Shown in pieces: positions 1 through 8,201 of a DNA stretch of 64,000 bases; the first letter of the stretch is position 1; each line of letters opens with the position of its first letter. The stretch lies in assembly GCA_021463845.1 (NCBI GenBank), contig JAJTXV010000001.1, positions 310,001 to 374,000 of the forward strand, given 5' to 3'. Both the position numbers and the translations under genes were made by a program. A model generated the notes under the pieces. That model saw nothing but the letters and a program-made list of their open reading frames with translations. It searched no databases and was not told where the DNA came from. Source of the stretch: Anaerolineales bacterium (GTDB lineage: Bacteria; Chloroflexota; Anaerolineae; Anaerolineales; UBA11579).

Positions 1-1773
1 CTGCACCGCATCCACCACGGCTGGGTCCACGGTGCTCATTTCACCGGTGGGGCGGCAGGCGCCGATGCCCTGCGGGTTTTCGTAGTGCTCGATGATGGCG
101 TCTTTGGTAATGTCCCAGCGCAGGTCAGGCTCAAAGTCCTGAATGATGTTGCCTTCGCCATCCACGATCTGGCGCAGCAGGGTGGGGCGCATCTGAGCGC
201 CGTCGTTGGCGATGGTGGCGGCGGAGACCAGCACCTGCAGCGGCGAAGACAATATGTAGCCCTGGCCCACGCTGGTGATGTAGGTGTCACCGGTGGACCA
301 GTTCTCGCCCTGGTTCAGACGCTTCCAGGTGGGGTCGGGTACGAGACCGTCCACTTCGTAGGGCAGCTCGACGCCGAGGGCGCTACCGTAGCCGAGGGCG
401 CGGGCGTAGGTGCCAAGGCGGCAGATGCCGAGGCCTTCGGGGATCTCGCCCTCGTAGCCGCCACCGAGCTTGTAGAAGTACACGTTGCTGGAGTTGGCGA
501 TGCCGCCATAGAAATTCAACTGGCCGAAGCCGGCGCGGTTCCAGTCCACAAATTCACGGTTCTGGCCAGCTTCGCCTTCATAGAAACGCTGGCTGACCGT
601 GATGGAGCCAGGGGTCTGGACGACGGTTTCAGGTGAGACGATGCCTTCGTTCAGCGCGCCGACGGCGGTGACGATCTTGAACACGGAGCCGGCCGGCAGC
701 TCGGCGCCGGCGGCGTGGTTGATGAGCGGCTTGGTGGCGTCGGCCAGCAGCTGCTCGTAATAGTAGGCCGGGATGAAGCGGGTCATACGGTTGTTCTCAA
801 AGGTGGGCCAGGACACCATGGCGAGCAGCTCGCCGGTGCGCGGGTTCATGGCGATGATGACACCGCTGGTCATGTGGCTGCGCGGCAAGTCGCGGAAGTA
901 GGCGTTCCACAAGCCGAGCTCTTCTTCGATGATGGCAGAGGCGGCAGCCTGCAGGCGGGCATCAATGGTGAGTACGATGTTCTCGCCGGCCACCGCTTCA
1001 ATGGGCGGCTCAAGGTCACGCAGAATTTGCCCACCGGCATCGGTCTCAACGACGCGGCGGCCGGGCGTGCCGCGCAGCAGCTCATCGAAGTACAGCTCCA
1101 GGCCGCCATAGCCCACCTTGTCGCGGTTGGGTACGAAGCCCAGGGCACGCAAGGCATCTTCTTGAACGGCGGGGATGGGGCCGAGGTAGCCGATGATGGC
1201 GGCGGACATGGAGCCGGTGGGATATTCGCGGATGGGCTCAACCACTACCTCTACGCCCGGCCAGTCCACGGCGCGCTCTTTGACGGCGAGGGCCAGCTCG
1301 CGCGAGACATTGCATTGAATAGCAACGGGGTCATACGGCGAGAAGCTGGTCTGCAGCTCGATCATCTGGCGCACGCCCAGGTTGTCGCCGCATGGAATCA
1401 GCGGGTCATCAATGCTGCCGAGACTGACAGGTTGGTCGGTAAGCTCGGCCAAGGCGAAGACGATCTCTTCGATCTCGCCCTGGTCAGTGGGCAGGTTGGC
1501 GGGCACCACGACAATGTTGTAAGAGGGCACATTCTGCGCCAAGATGACGCCGTTGCGGTCATAGATCACGCCGCGCTGCGGGGCTAGGCTGATGACTTCG
1601 GTGCGGTTGCCCTCGGCCTGGCTGAGCCAGTTCTCGTGCTCCAGCACCTGCAAGTAGAACAGGCGCAGAATGAAGACGAAGAAGACCAGCGACACAAAGC
1701 CAAAAAAGGTGAAAAGACGCCACTGCTCCAGCGAGGTTGGGGACTTGGGAGGGGATCCGTTGAGAAGGCTCAT
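1..1773 (-). CDS. mrdA: Penicillin-binding protein 2 (elongasome transpeptidase), 3' end outside window
   Basis: This class B PBP cross-links peptidoglycan during side-wall growth. 591 codons are visible. One N-terminal membrane segment (about residues 20-40) is followed by the dimerisation region and the transpeptidase domain. The SxxK active-site motif SVFK has its serine at residue 363, and the SxN motif SSN is at 428-430. The third motif (KTG/KSG) must lie beyond the left edge, so the gene is partial. The start ATG at 1773 overlaps the mreD stop in an ATGA, which suggests translational coupling. Last visible gene of the mreBCD operon; this order fits PBP2 rather than the division enzyme FtsI. 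Confidence 0.93.
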   Translation of the reverse strand, partial: MSLLNGSPPKSPTSLEQWRLFTFFGFVSLVFFVFILRLFYLQVLEHENWLSQAEGNRTEVISLAPQRGVIYDRNGVILAQNVPSYNIVVVPANLPTDQGEIEEIVFALAELTDQPVSLGSIDDPLIPCGDNLGVRQMIELQTSFSPYDPVAIQCNVSRELALAVKERAVDWPGVEVVVEPIREYPTGSMSAAIIGYLGPIPAVQEDALRALGFVPNRDKVGYGGLELYFDELLRGTPGRRVVETDAGGQILRDLEPPIEAVAGENIVLTIDARLQAAASAIIEEELGLWNAYFRDLPRSHMTSGVIIAMNPRTGELLAMVSWPTFENNRMTRFIPAYYYEQLLADATKPLINHAAGAELPAGSVFKIVTAVGALNEGIVSPETVVQTPGSITVSQRFYEGEAGQNREFVDWNRAGFGQLNFYGGIANSSNVYFYKLGGGYEGEIPEGLGICRLGTYARALGYGSALGVELPYEVDGLVPDPTWKRLNQGENWSTGDTYITSVGQGYILSSPLQVLVSAATIANDGAQMRPTLLRQIVDGEGNIIQDFEPDLRWDITKDAIIEHYENPQGIGACRPTGEMSTVDPAVVDAVQ

Positions 1774-2267
1774 GGGTTCGCTGGGCTTGAGATCAGCTTG
1801 TTGAACTCTGTGATTAAAGCATTCACGGGTAAGAGAAGGATGAGATTCAGCAGCATGGTCGGCAGGGTGATGAGATTAAAAGCATCCCCGGCCGAAATGG
1901 GGTTATCCGAAAGCCAAAGGTAACCCAGGGTAATGATGTGGATGACAAGAGTGCCCAGAATGAGGCTTGTGAGCATGGTGAGCATGCGCACCTGCCAGAC
2001 GCGGCGGTGCAGCAGCTGGCAGACCAGGGCGGCGAGCGTATAGCCGGCGATCAGCACCAGGTCGGGCAGGGCGCTGGCGTAACCCATCATCACGCCCGCC
2101 ACCAAGCCCAGACGCCAGTCAGGCCGGTTCTCCTCCTGCAGCATCCAGGTGAGCAGGATCAGCAGCACCAGGTCCACGCTGCCTTGCAGCATGCGGATGC
2201 GCGGCAGCAGCGTGATCTGCAGCAACGTAGCGCCTAGCAGGAGCAGCACAGCCATCAGGGTGCGCAT
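1770..2267 (-). CDS. mreD: Rod shape-determining protein MreD
   Basis: Small integral membrane protein of the elongasome, 165 aa, the usual size of the family. The sequence is almost wholly hydrophobic, with five or so membrane segments, starting at MRTLMAVLLLLGATLLQ. Sequence conservation in MreD is low, so the call rests on size, topology and position: 3 nt after mreC and overlapping the PBP2 start by 4 nt. Confidence 0.87.
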   Translation of the reverse strand: MRTLMAVLLLLGATLLQITLLPRIRMLQGSVDLVLLILLTWMLQEENRPDWRLGLVAGVMMGYASALPDLVLIAGYTLAALVCQLLHRRVWQVRMLTMLTSLILGTLVIHIITLGYLWLSDNPISAGDAFNLITLPTMLLNLILLLPVNALITEFNKLISSPANP

Positions 2268-2270
2268 GGG

Positions 2271-3113
2271 CTACCCTCCGCTGTCCAGCAATGGGCTGAG
2301 ATCCAGGGGTTGGAAATTGACGATGACCAGCACGATCTCGAGACGGGTAAAATCCACGGCGGATTGCACCGAGGCGGTCTGGAACAGGGCGGTCGCCTCG
2401 CGGCGCACGTTGCTGAGCTGGCCGATGAGGATGTTGCCGGGGTAGGCGCCACCGATGCCGGAGGTGAAGACCAGGTCGCCGGCTTGCAGGTTGGCATCCA
2501 GCGGGATCAGGTCAATGCTGAGCTGGCTGGTGACGCTGCCGCTCAGCAGGCCATCCACCTCAGAGGGCTGCATGCGCACGCTCACCTGGCTGCCAGGGTC
2601 AGTGATCAGCTCCACGCGCGAAGCGGTGGCGGTCACCTGGGCAATGCGGCCAACCAGGCCTTGTTGAGAAACCACGGGCATGCCGCGGCGCAGGCCATCG
2701 TCTGAGCCGCGATTGATGATGATGTAGTGCAGGAAGGGACTGGGGTCCTGACCGATGACGCCGGCGGCCTGGTAGGTGTTCTCAGGCCGGGCGCGGGCAA
2801 AATCCAGCAGGGCGGAGAGCAGCTCGCCCTCGGAGACTTGCTGCTGGAGCGTGATGATCTCGGTCTGCAGCTGAGCATTCTCAGCGCGCAGCTGTGCATT
2901 CTCCTGGCGCAAGCTGGCAATATTGACCGGAGCGTTGACAAAATCCTGAATGGCCTGAAAGCGCGTATACAGCCAGCCTTGCGCACCCTCCACGGGGCTG
3001 AGGGCGCCGGTGAACAGCGGCGTCAGGTAGCCGCCCAGCGCCAGCAGCAGAATGCCGGCAGCCGCGACGATAAGGGCAACGAGACGGTAGGGATTATTGC
3101 GAGAGGGGCGCAT
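2271..3113 (-). CDS. mreC: Rod shape-determining protein MreC
   Basis: Extracytoplasmic scaffold linking MreB and PBP2, 280 aa. One N-terminal membrane helix (about residues 10-32) is followed by a coiled coil (about 65-95, with repeated LRxENAQL heptads) and the paired beta-barrel domain, including the family-typical stretch GLVGRIAQVT and VSVRMQPS. Lies between mreB (67 nt upstream) and mreD (3 nt downstream) in the same operon. Confidence 0.93.
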   Translation of the reverse strand: MRPSRNNPYRLVALIVAAAGILLLALGGYLTPLFTGALSPVEGAQGWLYTRFQAIQDFVNAPVNIASLRQENAQLRAENAQLQTEIITLQQQVSEGELLSALLDFARARPENTYQAAGVIGQDPSPFLHYIIINRGSDDGLRRGMPVVSQQGLVGRIAQVTATASRVELITDPGSQVSVRMQPSEVDGLLSGSVTSQLSIDLIPLDANLQAGDLVFTSGIGGAYPGNILIGQLSNVRREATALFQTASVQSAVDFTRLEIVLVIVNFQPLDLSPLLDSGG

Positions 3114-3180
3114 GGTGAACCGCAGAAATCATATCGCTAGAAGCTGCCTGCGGGCGGGCAGCAGGGGCGCTTAGGCGCCT

Positions 3181-4245
3181 TTAATCCATCTGGATCAGGA
3201 AGTGGCGGTAGGCCTCAATATCATCCAGCACCAGGCCGGCGCCGCGGGCCACGCAGGTGAGCGGGTCATCCGCCACCCAACAGCGCAGGCGCAGCTCGTC
3301 GCTGAGGCGCTCGGAGAGGCCTTGCAGCAGGGCGCCGCCGCCACACATGCACACGCCGTTGTCCATCACATCGCCCACCATTTCGGGCGGCACATCGTCC
3401 AGGGCTTCTTTGACGGCCTGGATGATCTGGTCCACTGGCCCGCTGAGCGCCTCGCGAATTTCGATCGAGGAGATCTCCAGCGTTTCGGGCAGCCCGGTCA
3501 CCAGGTTACGGCCGCGCACGGTGGTGGTCTTCTCTTCTTTGAGCGGGAAGGCTGAACCGATCTTGATCTTGACCTGCTCGGCGGCGCGCTCGCCGATGAG
3601 GATGTTGTACTTGTTGCGTATGTACTGGACGATGGCCTGGTCGAGCTCGTCGCCGGCGATGCGCAGGCTGCGGTTGGCCACCACCGAGCCGAGCGAGAAC
3701 ACGGTCACCTCAGAGGTGCCGCCGCCAATATCCAACACCACGCTGCCGCCCACCTGGTTGATGGGTAGGCCAACGGCCAGGGCCGAAGCGGTCGGCTCCT
3801 CGATGAGGTAGACCTCGCGAGCGCCGGCCAGCAGGGCGGCGTCGTTCACGGCGCGCTTTTCGACTTCAGTGACGCCGGTGGGCACGCCCACGACGACGCG
3901 CGGGCGGGGCAGGGGCACGATGCTCTGCTCGTGGGCCTTGCCGATGAAGTGGGCCAGCATGGCTTCGGTAATTTCAAATTCGGAGATGACGCCATCCCGC
4001 AGGGGGCGGATGACTACGACGTTCTTGGGGGCTCGGCCGGCCATTTCTTTGGCTACCTGGCCGACGGCGGCCTTGTCGCCCACCATGATGGGGATGCGGG
4101 ATTTCTTCTCAACTGCGACCCAGGAGGGCTCATTGATGACAATGCCTTTGCCGCGCACGAACACCAGGGTATTGGCGGTGCCGAGGTCAATGCCAATATC
4201 CAGCGAGAAGAAGCCAAGGATCCAGTTGAGGGGGTTAAAGGCCAT
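3181..4245 (-). CDS. mreB: Rod shape-determining protein MreB (actin homologue)
   Basis: ATP-binding filament protein that organises side-wall synthesis under the membrane. The phosphate-1 motif is DLGTANTLVFVRG, with the phosphate-2 motif VLDIGGGTSEVTVFS further on and a GGGALLQGL adenosine motif near the C-terminus. I choose ATG 4245 (MAFNPLNW, 354 aa), since the amphipathic N-terminus of MreB normally begins here; a TTG at 4272 would add nine residues without family support. First gene of mreB-mreC-mreD-mrdA. A perfect 8-bp hairpin sits about 30 nt upstream in the leader. Confidence 0.95.
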   Translation of the reverse strand: MAFNPLNWILGFFSLDIGIDLGTANTLVFVRGKGIVINEPSWVAVEKKSRIPIMVGDKAAVGQVAKEMAGRAPKNVVVIRPLRDGVISEFEITEAMLAHFIGKAHEQSIVPLPRPRVVVGVPTGVTEVEKRAVNDAALLAGAREVYLIEEPTASALAVGLPINQVGGSVVLDIGGGTSEVTVFSLGSVVANRSLRIAGDELDQAIVQYIRNKYNILIGERAAEQVKIKIGSAFPLKEEKTTTVRGRNLVTGLPETLEISSIEIREALSGPVDQIIQAVKEALDDVPPEMVGDVMDNGVCMCGGGALLQGLSERLSDELRLRCWVADDPLTCVARGAGLVLDDIEAYRHFLIQMD

Positions 4246-4274
4246 GGGCACCCCGGGAGCAGGCCAATGCAAAG

Positions 4275-4294
4275 CACCCTGCCGTAGCAGGGTG
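4275..4294 (-). other. Hairpin in the mreB leader
   Basis: CACCCTGC at 4275-4282 and GCAGGGTG at 4287-4294 form a perfect 8-bp stem with a CGTA loop. It lies about 30 nt before the mreB ATG and has no T-run behind it, so it looks like a leader structure, not a terminator. Role unknown. Confidence 0.5.
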
Positions 4295-4401
4295 GGGGTA
4301 TTGTGAGGGTGACAACTTCTTCATTATGTGTAAGCAGTGCGTGAACTGACTGCGGGACCTTGCAGAAAAATCAAGTGATTTTACCATGCAGGCAGGGCAG
4401 C

Positions 4402-4464
4402 CGTTCACCTAACTGGCAATCGTTCACCCAGCTTGAACAATTGGCTTGTTATGCTAGGTATAAT
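4402..4464 (+). promoter_or_regulatory. Putative glmS promoter with upstream direct repeats
   Basis: TATAAT at 4459-4464 lies about 67 nt before the ribozyme cleavage site. No good -35 is seen at the normal distance (TTGAAC at 4433-4438 is 20 nt away). Two direct copies of CGTTCACC at 4402-4409 and 4421-4428, with 19-bp periodicity, could be sites for an activator. They also lie in the upstream region of the divergent mreB gene. Confidence 0.45.
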
Positions 4465-4519
4465 CATGCCTACTTGAGATAAGTCTGAGGTGAAAACGAG
4501 CCGATAGCCTAAAAACACG

Positions 4520-4870
4520 ATCGAGGGAACAGCGCACGGCCCGGCATTTGTGGCAAAAACCACGGCCGGGTGACGAGGTTGAGTTGGGTTCTTGCGGAGC
4601 TACGCTCCGCTGGAGAAACGGAAAGCACGTTTCTCCACGCTTCACGGCGAAGATAAGTAGCCCCTGACGGGGTTGCGAAAATCGAATAGAAGTGCAGTTT
4701 ACGCTTTTTACAAACTGCATTAGTAACAGCGCCGCAACGAAGTTGCCGGCGCAGTTGCGTAGATCAGCGGATGCCACTCCGGGAGACCCGCCCCCGAATT
4801 TCCCTCCAAAATAGAAGCTGGCGCACAACGCCGCGTGGGTAACCATGCGGACAAACGCCCCAGCAGCGGC
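4520..4870 (+). ncRNA. glmS-type self-cleaving ribozyme/riboswitch with large insertion
   Basis: The leader between promoter and glmS has the ordered parts of the glucosamine-6-phosphate-dependent glmS ribozyme. The cleavage context AGCGC has its predicted cut between A4531 and G4532. P1 is CCCGGC 4540-4545 with GCCGGG 4565-4570, capped by GTGG/CCAC. The conserved TGACGAGG is at 4571-4578 and AGCGGATGCC at 4766-4775. A P2-like pairing joins GAGTTGG 4581-4587 to CCACTC 4774-4779. P4 is GCTGG 4817-4821 with CCAGC 4860-4864. P4.1 is CCGCGTGG 4831-4838 with CCATGCGG 4843-4850, capped by a GTAA loop and followed by ACAAAC. About 170-180 nt of extra hairpins (4590-4765) separate the two conserved core halves, which are close together in known examples. 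One core pair appears to be A-A instead of C-G. Known members are mostly from Firmicutes. The position directly before glmS supports the call. Confidence 0.8.
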
Positions 4871-4899
4871 CTGTAGACAATTGTTGGAGGATTCTGTCC

Positions 4900-6741
4900 A
4901 TGTGTGGAATTGTTGGTTATATCGGCCCGCGGGATGCGACGCCGATCATTTTGAACGGGTTGAAGCGCCTGGAATACCGCGGCTACGACTCAGCTGGCAT
5001 TGCTGTGCTTGAGGATGAGCATATCGAGATCCGGCGGGATGCGGGCAAGCTGGACCGCCTGTTCAGCACGGTAGCCGAGCAGCCCCTGCACGGCCAGCTG
5101 GGCATCGGCCACACCCGTTGGGCCACCCACGGTGAGCCCAACGTGCGCAACGCTCACCCGCACACCAGCGCCTCGGGCGAGGTTGTGCTGGTGCACAACG
5201 GCATCGTGGAGAACTACCTTGCGCTGCGTGAGGAGTTGGAAGCCGAGGGGGTCGAGTTCAAGTCTGACACCGATACCGAAGTTATCGTGCAGCTGGTGGA
5301 CCGCTTCATGGCCAAGGATGGCAGCCTGGAGGACGCCGCCCGCCAGGTGCTGCGCATGATCCGCGGCCATCACGGCATCGTACTGTTCAGCTCACGTCAG
5401 CCAGACCGCATCGTGGCGGCCCGCATGGGCAACGCCGGCGGCGTGGTGGTGGGCTTTGGCAAGGATGAGATGTTCATCTCATCTGACCTGCCGGCTATTC
5501 TGGAGCATACACGTGAAGTCGTGTTCCTGGAGTCTGGCCAGATGGCCGTGGTGACGCGCGAAGGCATGCGCCTGAGCAACCTGCAGGGCGAGACCCTGGA
5601 GCCGCATGTGGATGTCATCTTCTGGGACCCGGTGGCGGCTGAGAAGGGCGAGTATCGCCACTTCATGCAGAAGGAAATTCACGAACAGGTGCGTTCGTTA
5701 ACTGACACCATCTCCGGCCGGGTGGATTTTGAGACTGGGCGCATTCTGCTGCCTGACCTCAAGCTCAGTGAGAAGTTCGTCAAGGACCTGGAGAAGATCT
5801 ACATCATTGCTTGCGGAACGGCGGGCTATGCCGGGCAGATCGGCGCCAAGTATATTGAGCGCATCGCCAAGATCCCGGTGGAGTTTGACATCGCCTCCGA
5901 GTTCCGTTACCGCGACCCGCTGATCACCGACAAGATGGCCGTGCTGGCCATCAGCCAGTCAGGCGAGACAGCCGACACGCTGGCCGCCATGGCGGAGGGG
6001 CGCAAGCGCGGCGCAACGCTGTGGGCCAATATCAACATGATCGGCTCGCAGGCCATGCGCATTGCGGATGGCTACATTTCCATGCAGACCGGGCCGGAGA
6101 TCGGCGTTGCCTCGACCAAGGCGTATACCGCTCCGATCGTCAATCTATACATGCTGGCTATCTTGCTGGGCGAACTGCGCGGCACGCTGGATGACAATAC
6201 CCGCCGCGCCCTGGTGGCTGAGCTCAGCCATGTGCCTGAATGGGTCTCGGCCTGCCTGGAGCGCGAGGCCGAAGTAGAAGAAGTGGCCAAGGCTATCAAG
6301 GACATCACGCATTGTCTGTATCTCGGCCGCGGCATCAACACTTCTACCGCGTATGAAGGCGCCCTCAAGCTCAAGGAACTCTCGTATATCCATGCCGAGG
6401 GCTACCCCGCCGGCGAGATGAAACACGGCCCGATCGCTCTGGTGGATGAGGACATGCCGGTGATCGTGGTGGCCCCGCAAGATGATTTGTACGAGAAGAT
6501 GATCAGCCAGATCGAGCAGGCCAAGGCGCGCGGCGGCAAAGTGGTGGCGGTGGCCACGGTGGGGGATACGCTCATCCCCACGTTGGCGGACCATGTGCTC
6601 TGGATCCCCAAGACGCATCCGCTGCTCTCGCCAGTAGCTGCGGTCATCCCGCTGCAGATGCTGGCGTATCACATCGCCAGCCTGCGCGGGCTGGATGTGG
6701 ACCAGCCGCGCAACCTGGCCAAGAGCGTGACGGTCGAGTAG
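4900..6741 (+). CDS. glmS: Glutamine--fructose-6-phosphate aminotransferase (isomerising)
   Basis: Makes glucosamine-6-phosphate, the first step towards UDP-GlcNAc and peptidoglycan. 613 aa, the normal length. The N-terminal glutamine amidotransferase domain begins MCGIVGYIG, with catalytic Cys2 exposed after Met removal. Two SIS sugar-isomerase domains follow (about residues 290-430 and 460-600), with SQSGETADT in the first, and the C-terminus PRNLAKSVTVE is typical. A GGAGG at 4886-4890 is 9 nt before the ATG. Expression is probably controlled by the ribozyme-like leader; a strong terminator follows. Confidence 0.97.
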   Translation: MCGIVGYIGPRDATPIILNGLKRLEYRGYDSAGIAVLEDEHIEIRRDAGKLDRLFSTVAEQPLHGQLGIGHTRWATHGEPNVRNAHPHTSASGEVVLVHNGIVENYLALREELEAEGVEFKSDTDTEVIVQLVDRFMAKDGSLEDAARQVLRMIRGHHGIVLFSSRQPDRIVAARMGNAGGVVVGFGKDEMFISSDLPAILEHTREVVFLESGQMAVVTREGMRLSNLQGETLEPHVDVIFWDPVAAEKGEYRHFMQKEIHEQVRSLTDTISGRVDFETGRILLPDLKLSEKFVKDLEKIYIIACGTAGYAGQIGAKYIERIAKIPVEFDIASEFRYRDPLITDKMAVLAISQSGETADTLAAMAEGRKRGATLWANINMIGSQAMRIADGYISMQTGPEIGVASTKAYTAPIVNLYMLAILLGELRGTLDDNTRRALVAELSHVPEWVSACLEREAEVEEVAKAIKDITHCLYLGRGINTSTAYEGALKLKELSYIHAEGYPAGEMKHGPIALVDEDMPVIVVAPQDDLYEKMISQIEQAKARGGKVVAVATVGDTLIPTLADHVLWIPKTHPLLSPVAAVIPLQMLAYHIASLRGLDVDQPRNLAKSVTVE

Positions 6742-6761
6742 CGCGAGTGTGCAAGATCAAA

Positions 6762-6792
6762 ACGGGTGGGCATTTGCCCACCCGTTTTTTTT
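6762..6792 (+). terminator. Rho-independent terminator of glmS
   Basis: A 10-bp GC-rich stem (ACGGGTGGGC at 6762-6771 with GCCCACCCGT at 6776-6785) is followed by eight Ts. Confidence 0.93.
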
Positions 6793-6856
6793 ATTTGTCA
6801 TCCAAGTCGGCTGCCGGTGATGACAGAGCAACTCCAGCGAATTCTGTGCTTCTGGC

Positions 6857-7162
6857 TTAGTCTTCAGCAGCTTTTTTCAATGTAAGCAACTTCTCTTGCC
6901 AGAAGACATTGTATTTCTCCATCCAACTGTGTACTTCGGTTAGAGGAGCAGGGTCGACGCGGTACCAAAGCTCGCGGCCGCGTTGTTCCGCAAGCACCAG
7001 GCCGCTGCTGCGCAGCACGCGCAGGTGCTTGCTGACGGCTGGCCTGCTGATGCGTGGAAACTGTGCAGCAATTTCGCCTGCTCGCAGCGGACCTGCGAGC
7101 AGGGTATCAAGGATGCGCCGGCGGGTCGGGTCGGCGATGGCGTGAAAGGCAGACTTAGCCAT
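6857..7162 (-). CDS. ArsR-family winged-helix regulator
   Basis: 101 aa, a single helix-turn-helix domain. The N-terminus SAFHAIADPTRRRILDTL and the recognition segment ISRPAVSKHLRVLRSSGLV are typical of the ArsR subgroup that partners SRPBCC proteins. I see no metal-binding Cys motif, so it is unlikely to be a metal sensor. The SRPBCC gene lies upstream on the same strand. The start region of this gene is present 2.2 times in tandem (79-bp unit), and a 28-codon frame in the second copy ends on top of this start codon. A dyad upstream of the SRPBCC gene is its likely operator. Confidence 0.88.
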   Translation of the reverse strand: MAKSAFHAIADPTRRRILDTLLAGPLRAGEIAAQFPRISRPAVSKHLRVLRSSGLVLAEQRGRELWYRVDPAPLTEVHSWMEKYNVFWQEKLLTLKKAAED

Positions 7163-7305
7163 TGTTCACTGCACAAAGCCAGCAGTAGACAACAGCTATA
7201 GAGCGCCGGTCGGCGATAGCGTGAAAGGCAGACTTAGTCATTGTTCGCTGTACAAAGCCAGCAGTGGGCAGCGGCTACAGAGCGCCGGTCGGCGATGGCG
7301 TGAAA
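7129..7305. repeat. 79-bp tandem repeat (2.2 copies) covering the arsR start
   Basis: Unit 1 is 7129-7207, unit 2 is 7208-7286, and a partial third copy is at about 7287-7305. Units 1 and 2 differ at roughly nine positions. Each full unit holds the first ten or so arsR codons (reading M-A/T-KSAFHAIAD) and the sequence just before the start. Only unit 1 is in frame with the whole gene. Confidence 0.9.
7155..7241 (-). CDS. Possible 28-aa leader frame made by the arsR start duplication
   Basis: The duplicated arsR start in repeat unit 2 opens at ATG 7241 with MTKSAFHAIAD, then runs into unit 1 in a different frame and stops at 7157-7155. That stop is just inside the arsR start (7162-7160). Translation ending there could feed ribosomes onto arsR. 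No Shine-Dalgarno is seen, so translation is unproven and this may be a relic. Confidence 0.3.
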   Translation of the reverse strand: MTKSAFHAIADRRSIAVVYCWLCAVNNG

Positions 7306-7331
7306 AGCTGAGGCACCTACGCGAGCCGTCA

Positions 7332-7796
7332 CTAGCTTGCCTCTACTGCTTTCTTCAGATCGTTCAGATTCTCGGCAATTGTCCAGCCCTGGATATGGCC
7401 CTCATATTGGCTCTTGCTAGCTTCACCCAGCGCCTCGAAACCCGTGTGGGTCAGGCTGACGAGTGTGCCAGCACCTTGTGGCTGTAGCCGCAGGGTTACC
7501 AGGGTGCTTGTGTTCCACGGCGTGCCGTTCTCCGGATCGCTCTTCCAGGTGAAGGCTAGCTCACGCTCTGGTTCAAGTTTCGTTACTTCGCCAGTGAAGC
7601 GGTAAGGCCCCTCGCCGGGCAAATTGCCTTTCATCTCAAAACGCCCGCCCAGCTTGTGCTCGAAGACCAGATTGCGCGCCAGCCAAAGGTTCATACCTTC
7701 CACGCTGGCCATCAGGCTCCAGACCTTGGTGGGTGGAGCATCAATATAAATCTCGAACTCTATCTTTAGTTCATGTGGGGAATGTTTGGCCAGCAT
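7332..7796 (-). CDS. SRPBCC (AHSA1-like) domain protein
   Basis: 154 aa, a START/Bet v1-type ligand-binding fold. The N-terminus EFEIYIDAPPTKVWSLM and the later TGFEALGEASKSQYEGHIQGW are typical of the activator-of-Hsp90 homologue family often encoded with ArsR regulators. Ligand and activity are unknown. A GGAGGG sits just before the start at 7796. The gene is first in the operon and arsR follows about 170 nt downstream, the reverse of the usual order. Confidence 0.85.
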   Translation of the reverse strand: MLAKHSPHELKIEFEIYIDAPPTKVWSLMASVEGMNLWLARNLVFEHKLGGRFEMKGNLPGEGPYRFTGEVTKLEPERELAFTWKSDPENGTPWNTSTLVTLRLQPQGAGTLVSLTHTGFEALGEASKSQYEGHIQGWTIAENLNDLKKAVEAS

Positions 7797-7803
7797 AAGC
7801 CCT

Positions 7804-7836
7804 CCGATATGTAACTAACTGGTTACAGAATATCGG
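7804..7836. promoter_or_regulatory. Nested dyad, probable ArsR operator
   Basis: CCGATAT (7804-7810) and ATATCGG (7830-7836) enclose GTAAC (7811-7815) and GTTAC (7822-7826). The dyad lies directly upstream of the SRPBCC gene's Shine-Dalgarno. The symmetry fits a dimeric winged-helix regulator; assignment to the neighbouring ArsR is inference. Confidence 0.6.
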
Positions 7837-7886
7837 CTTTCACGGCCCTTGTCAAGCGGAAGCACCGCGACTAACCATGCTGTTCC

Positions 7887-8201
7887 TTAGAAGATCGTAC
7901 GCCACACCAGAAAGGCCGCCATGCCCACCACAATGGTGAGCAGCAGGTTCTTGGTGCGCCAGGAAATGAGAATGGCGATCAAGCTGGCAGGCAGCATAGC
8001 ATTGTCCAGTGCCAGGTTCGGGGCGCCCTCGTCCAGCAGCACAATGGGAGCGATGATGGCGGCCAGCACGGCGGGCGGCACGTAGTGCAGGGCGCGCCGT
8101 ACGCCAGCGGGCAGCTCGCGGCGGCTGAGAGTGATGAGCACCGGGATGCGCGTGGCCATGGTGGCCAGCGCCATGCCCAACAGCAGCCAGAACTCGCTCA
8201 T
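7887..8201 (-). CDS. azlD: AzlD-type branched-chain amino acid exporter subunit
   Basis: 104 aa with four hydrophobic segments. The segment [17 protein letters not shown] with [13 protein letters not shown] is typical of AzlD, the small partner of AzlC in amino acid efflux at the membrane. Its start overlaps the azlC stop by 4 nt. Substrate is inferred from the family only. Confidence 0.88.
   Translation of the reverse strand: MSEFWLLLGMALATMATRIPVLITLSRRELPAGVRRALHYVPPAVLAAIIAPIVLLDEGAPNLALDNAMLPASLIAILISWRTKNLLLTIVVGMAAFLVWRTIF

Noticed and set aside
4275-4294. Terminator reading of the hairpin before mreB
   Set aside because: No T-run on either strand and it lies in the mreB leader, not after a gene.
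4454-4846. 130-codon minus-strand frame in the glmS leader
   Set aside because: It covers the conserved parts of the ribozyme on the other strand; its product is Cys/Ser/Arg-rich with no domain and no start signal.
7129-7305. CRISPR-like reading of the 79-bp repeats
   Set aside because: Units are directly adjacent without spacers, only 2.2 copies, and contain gene sequence.
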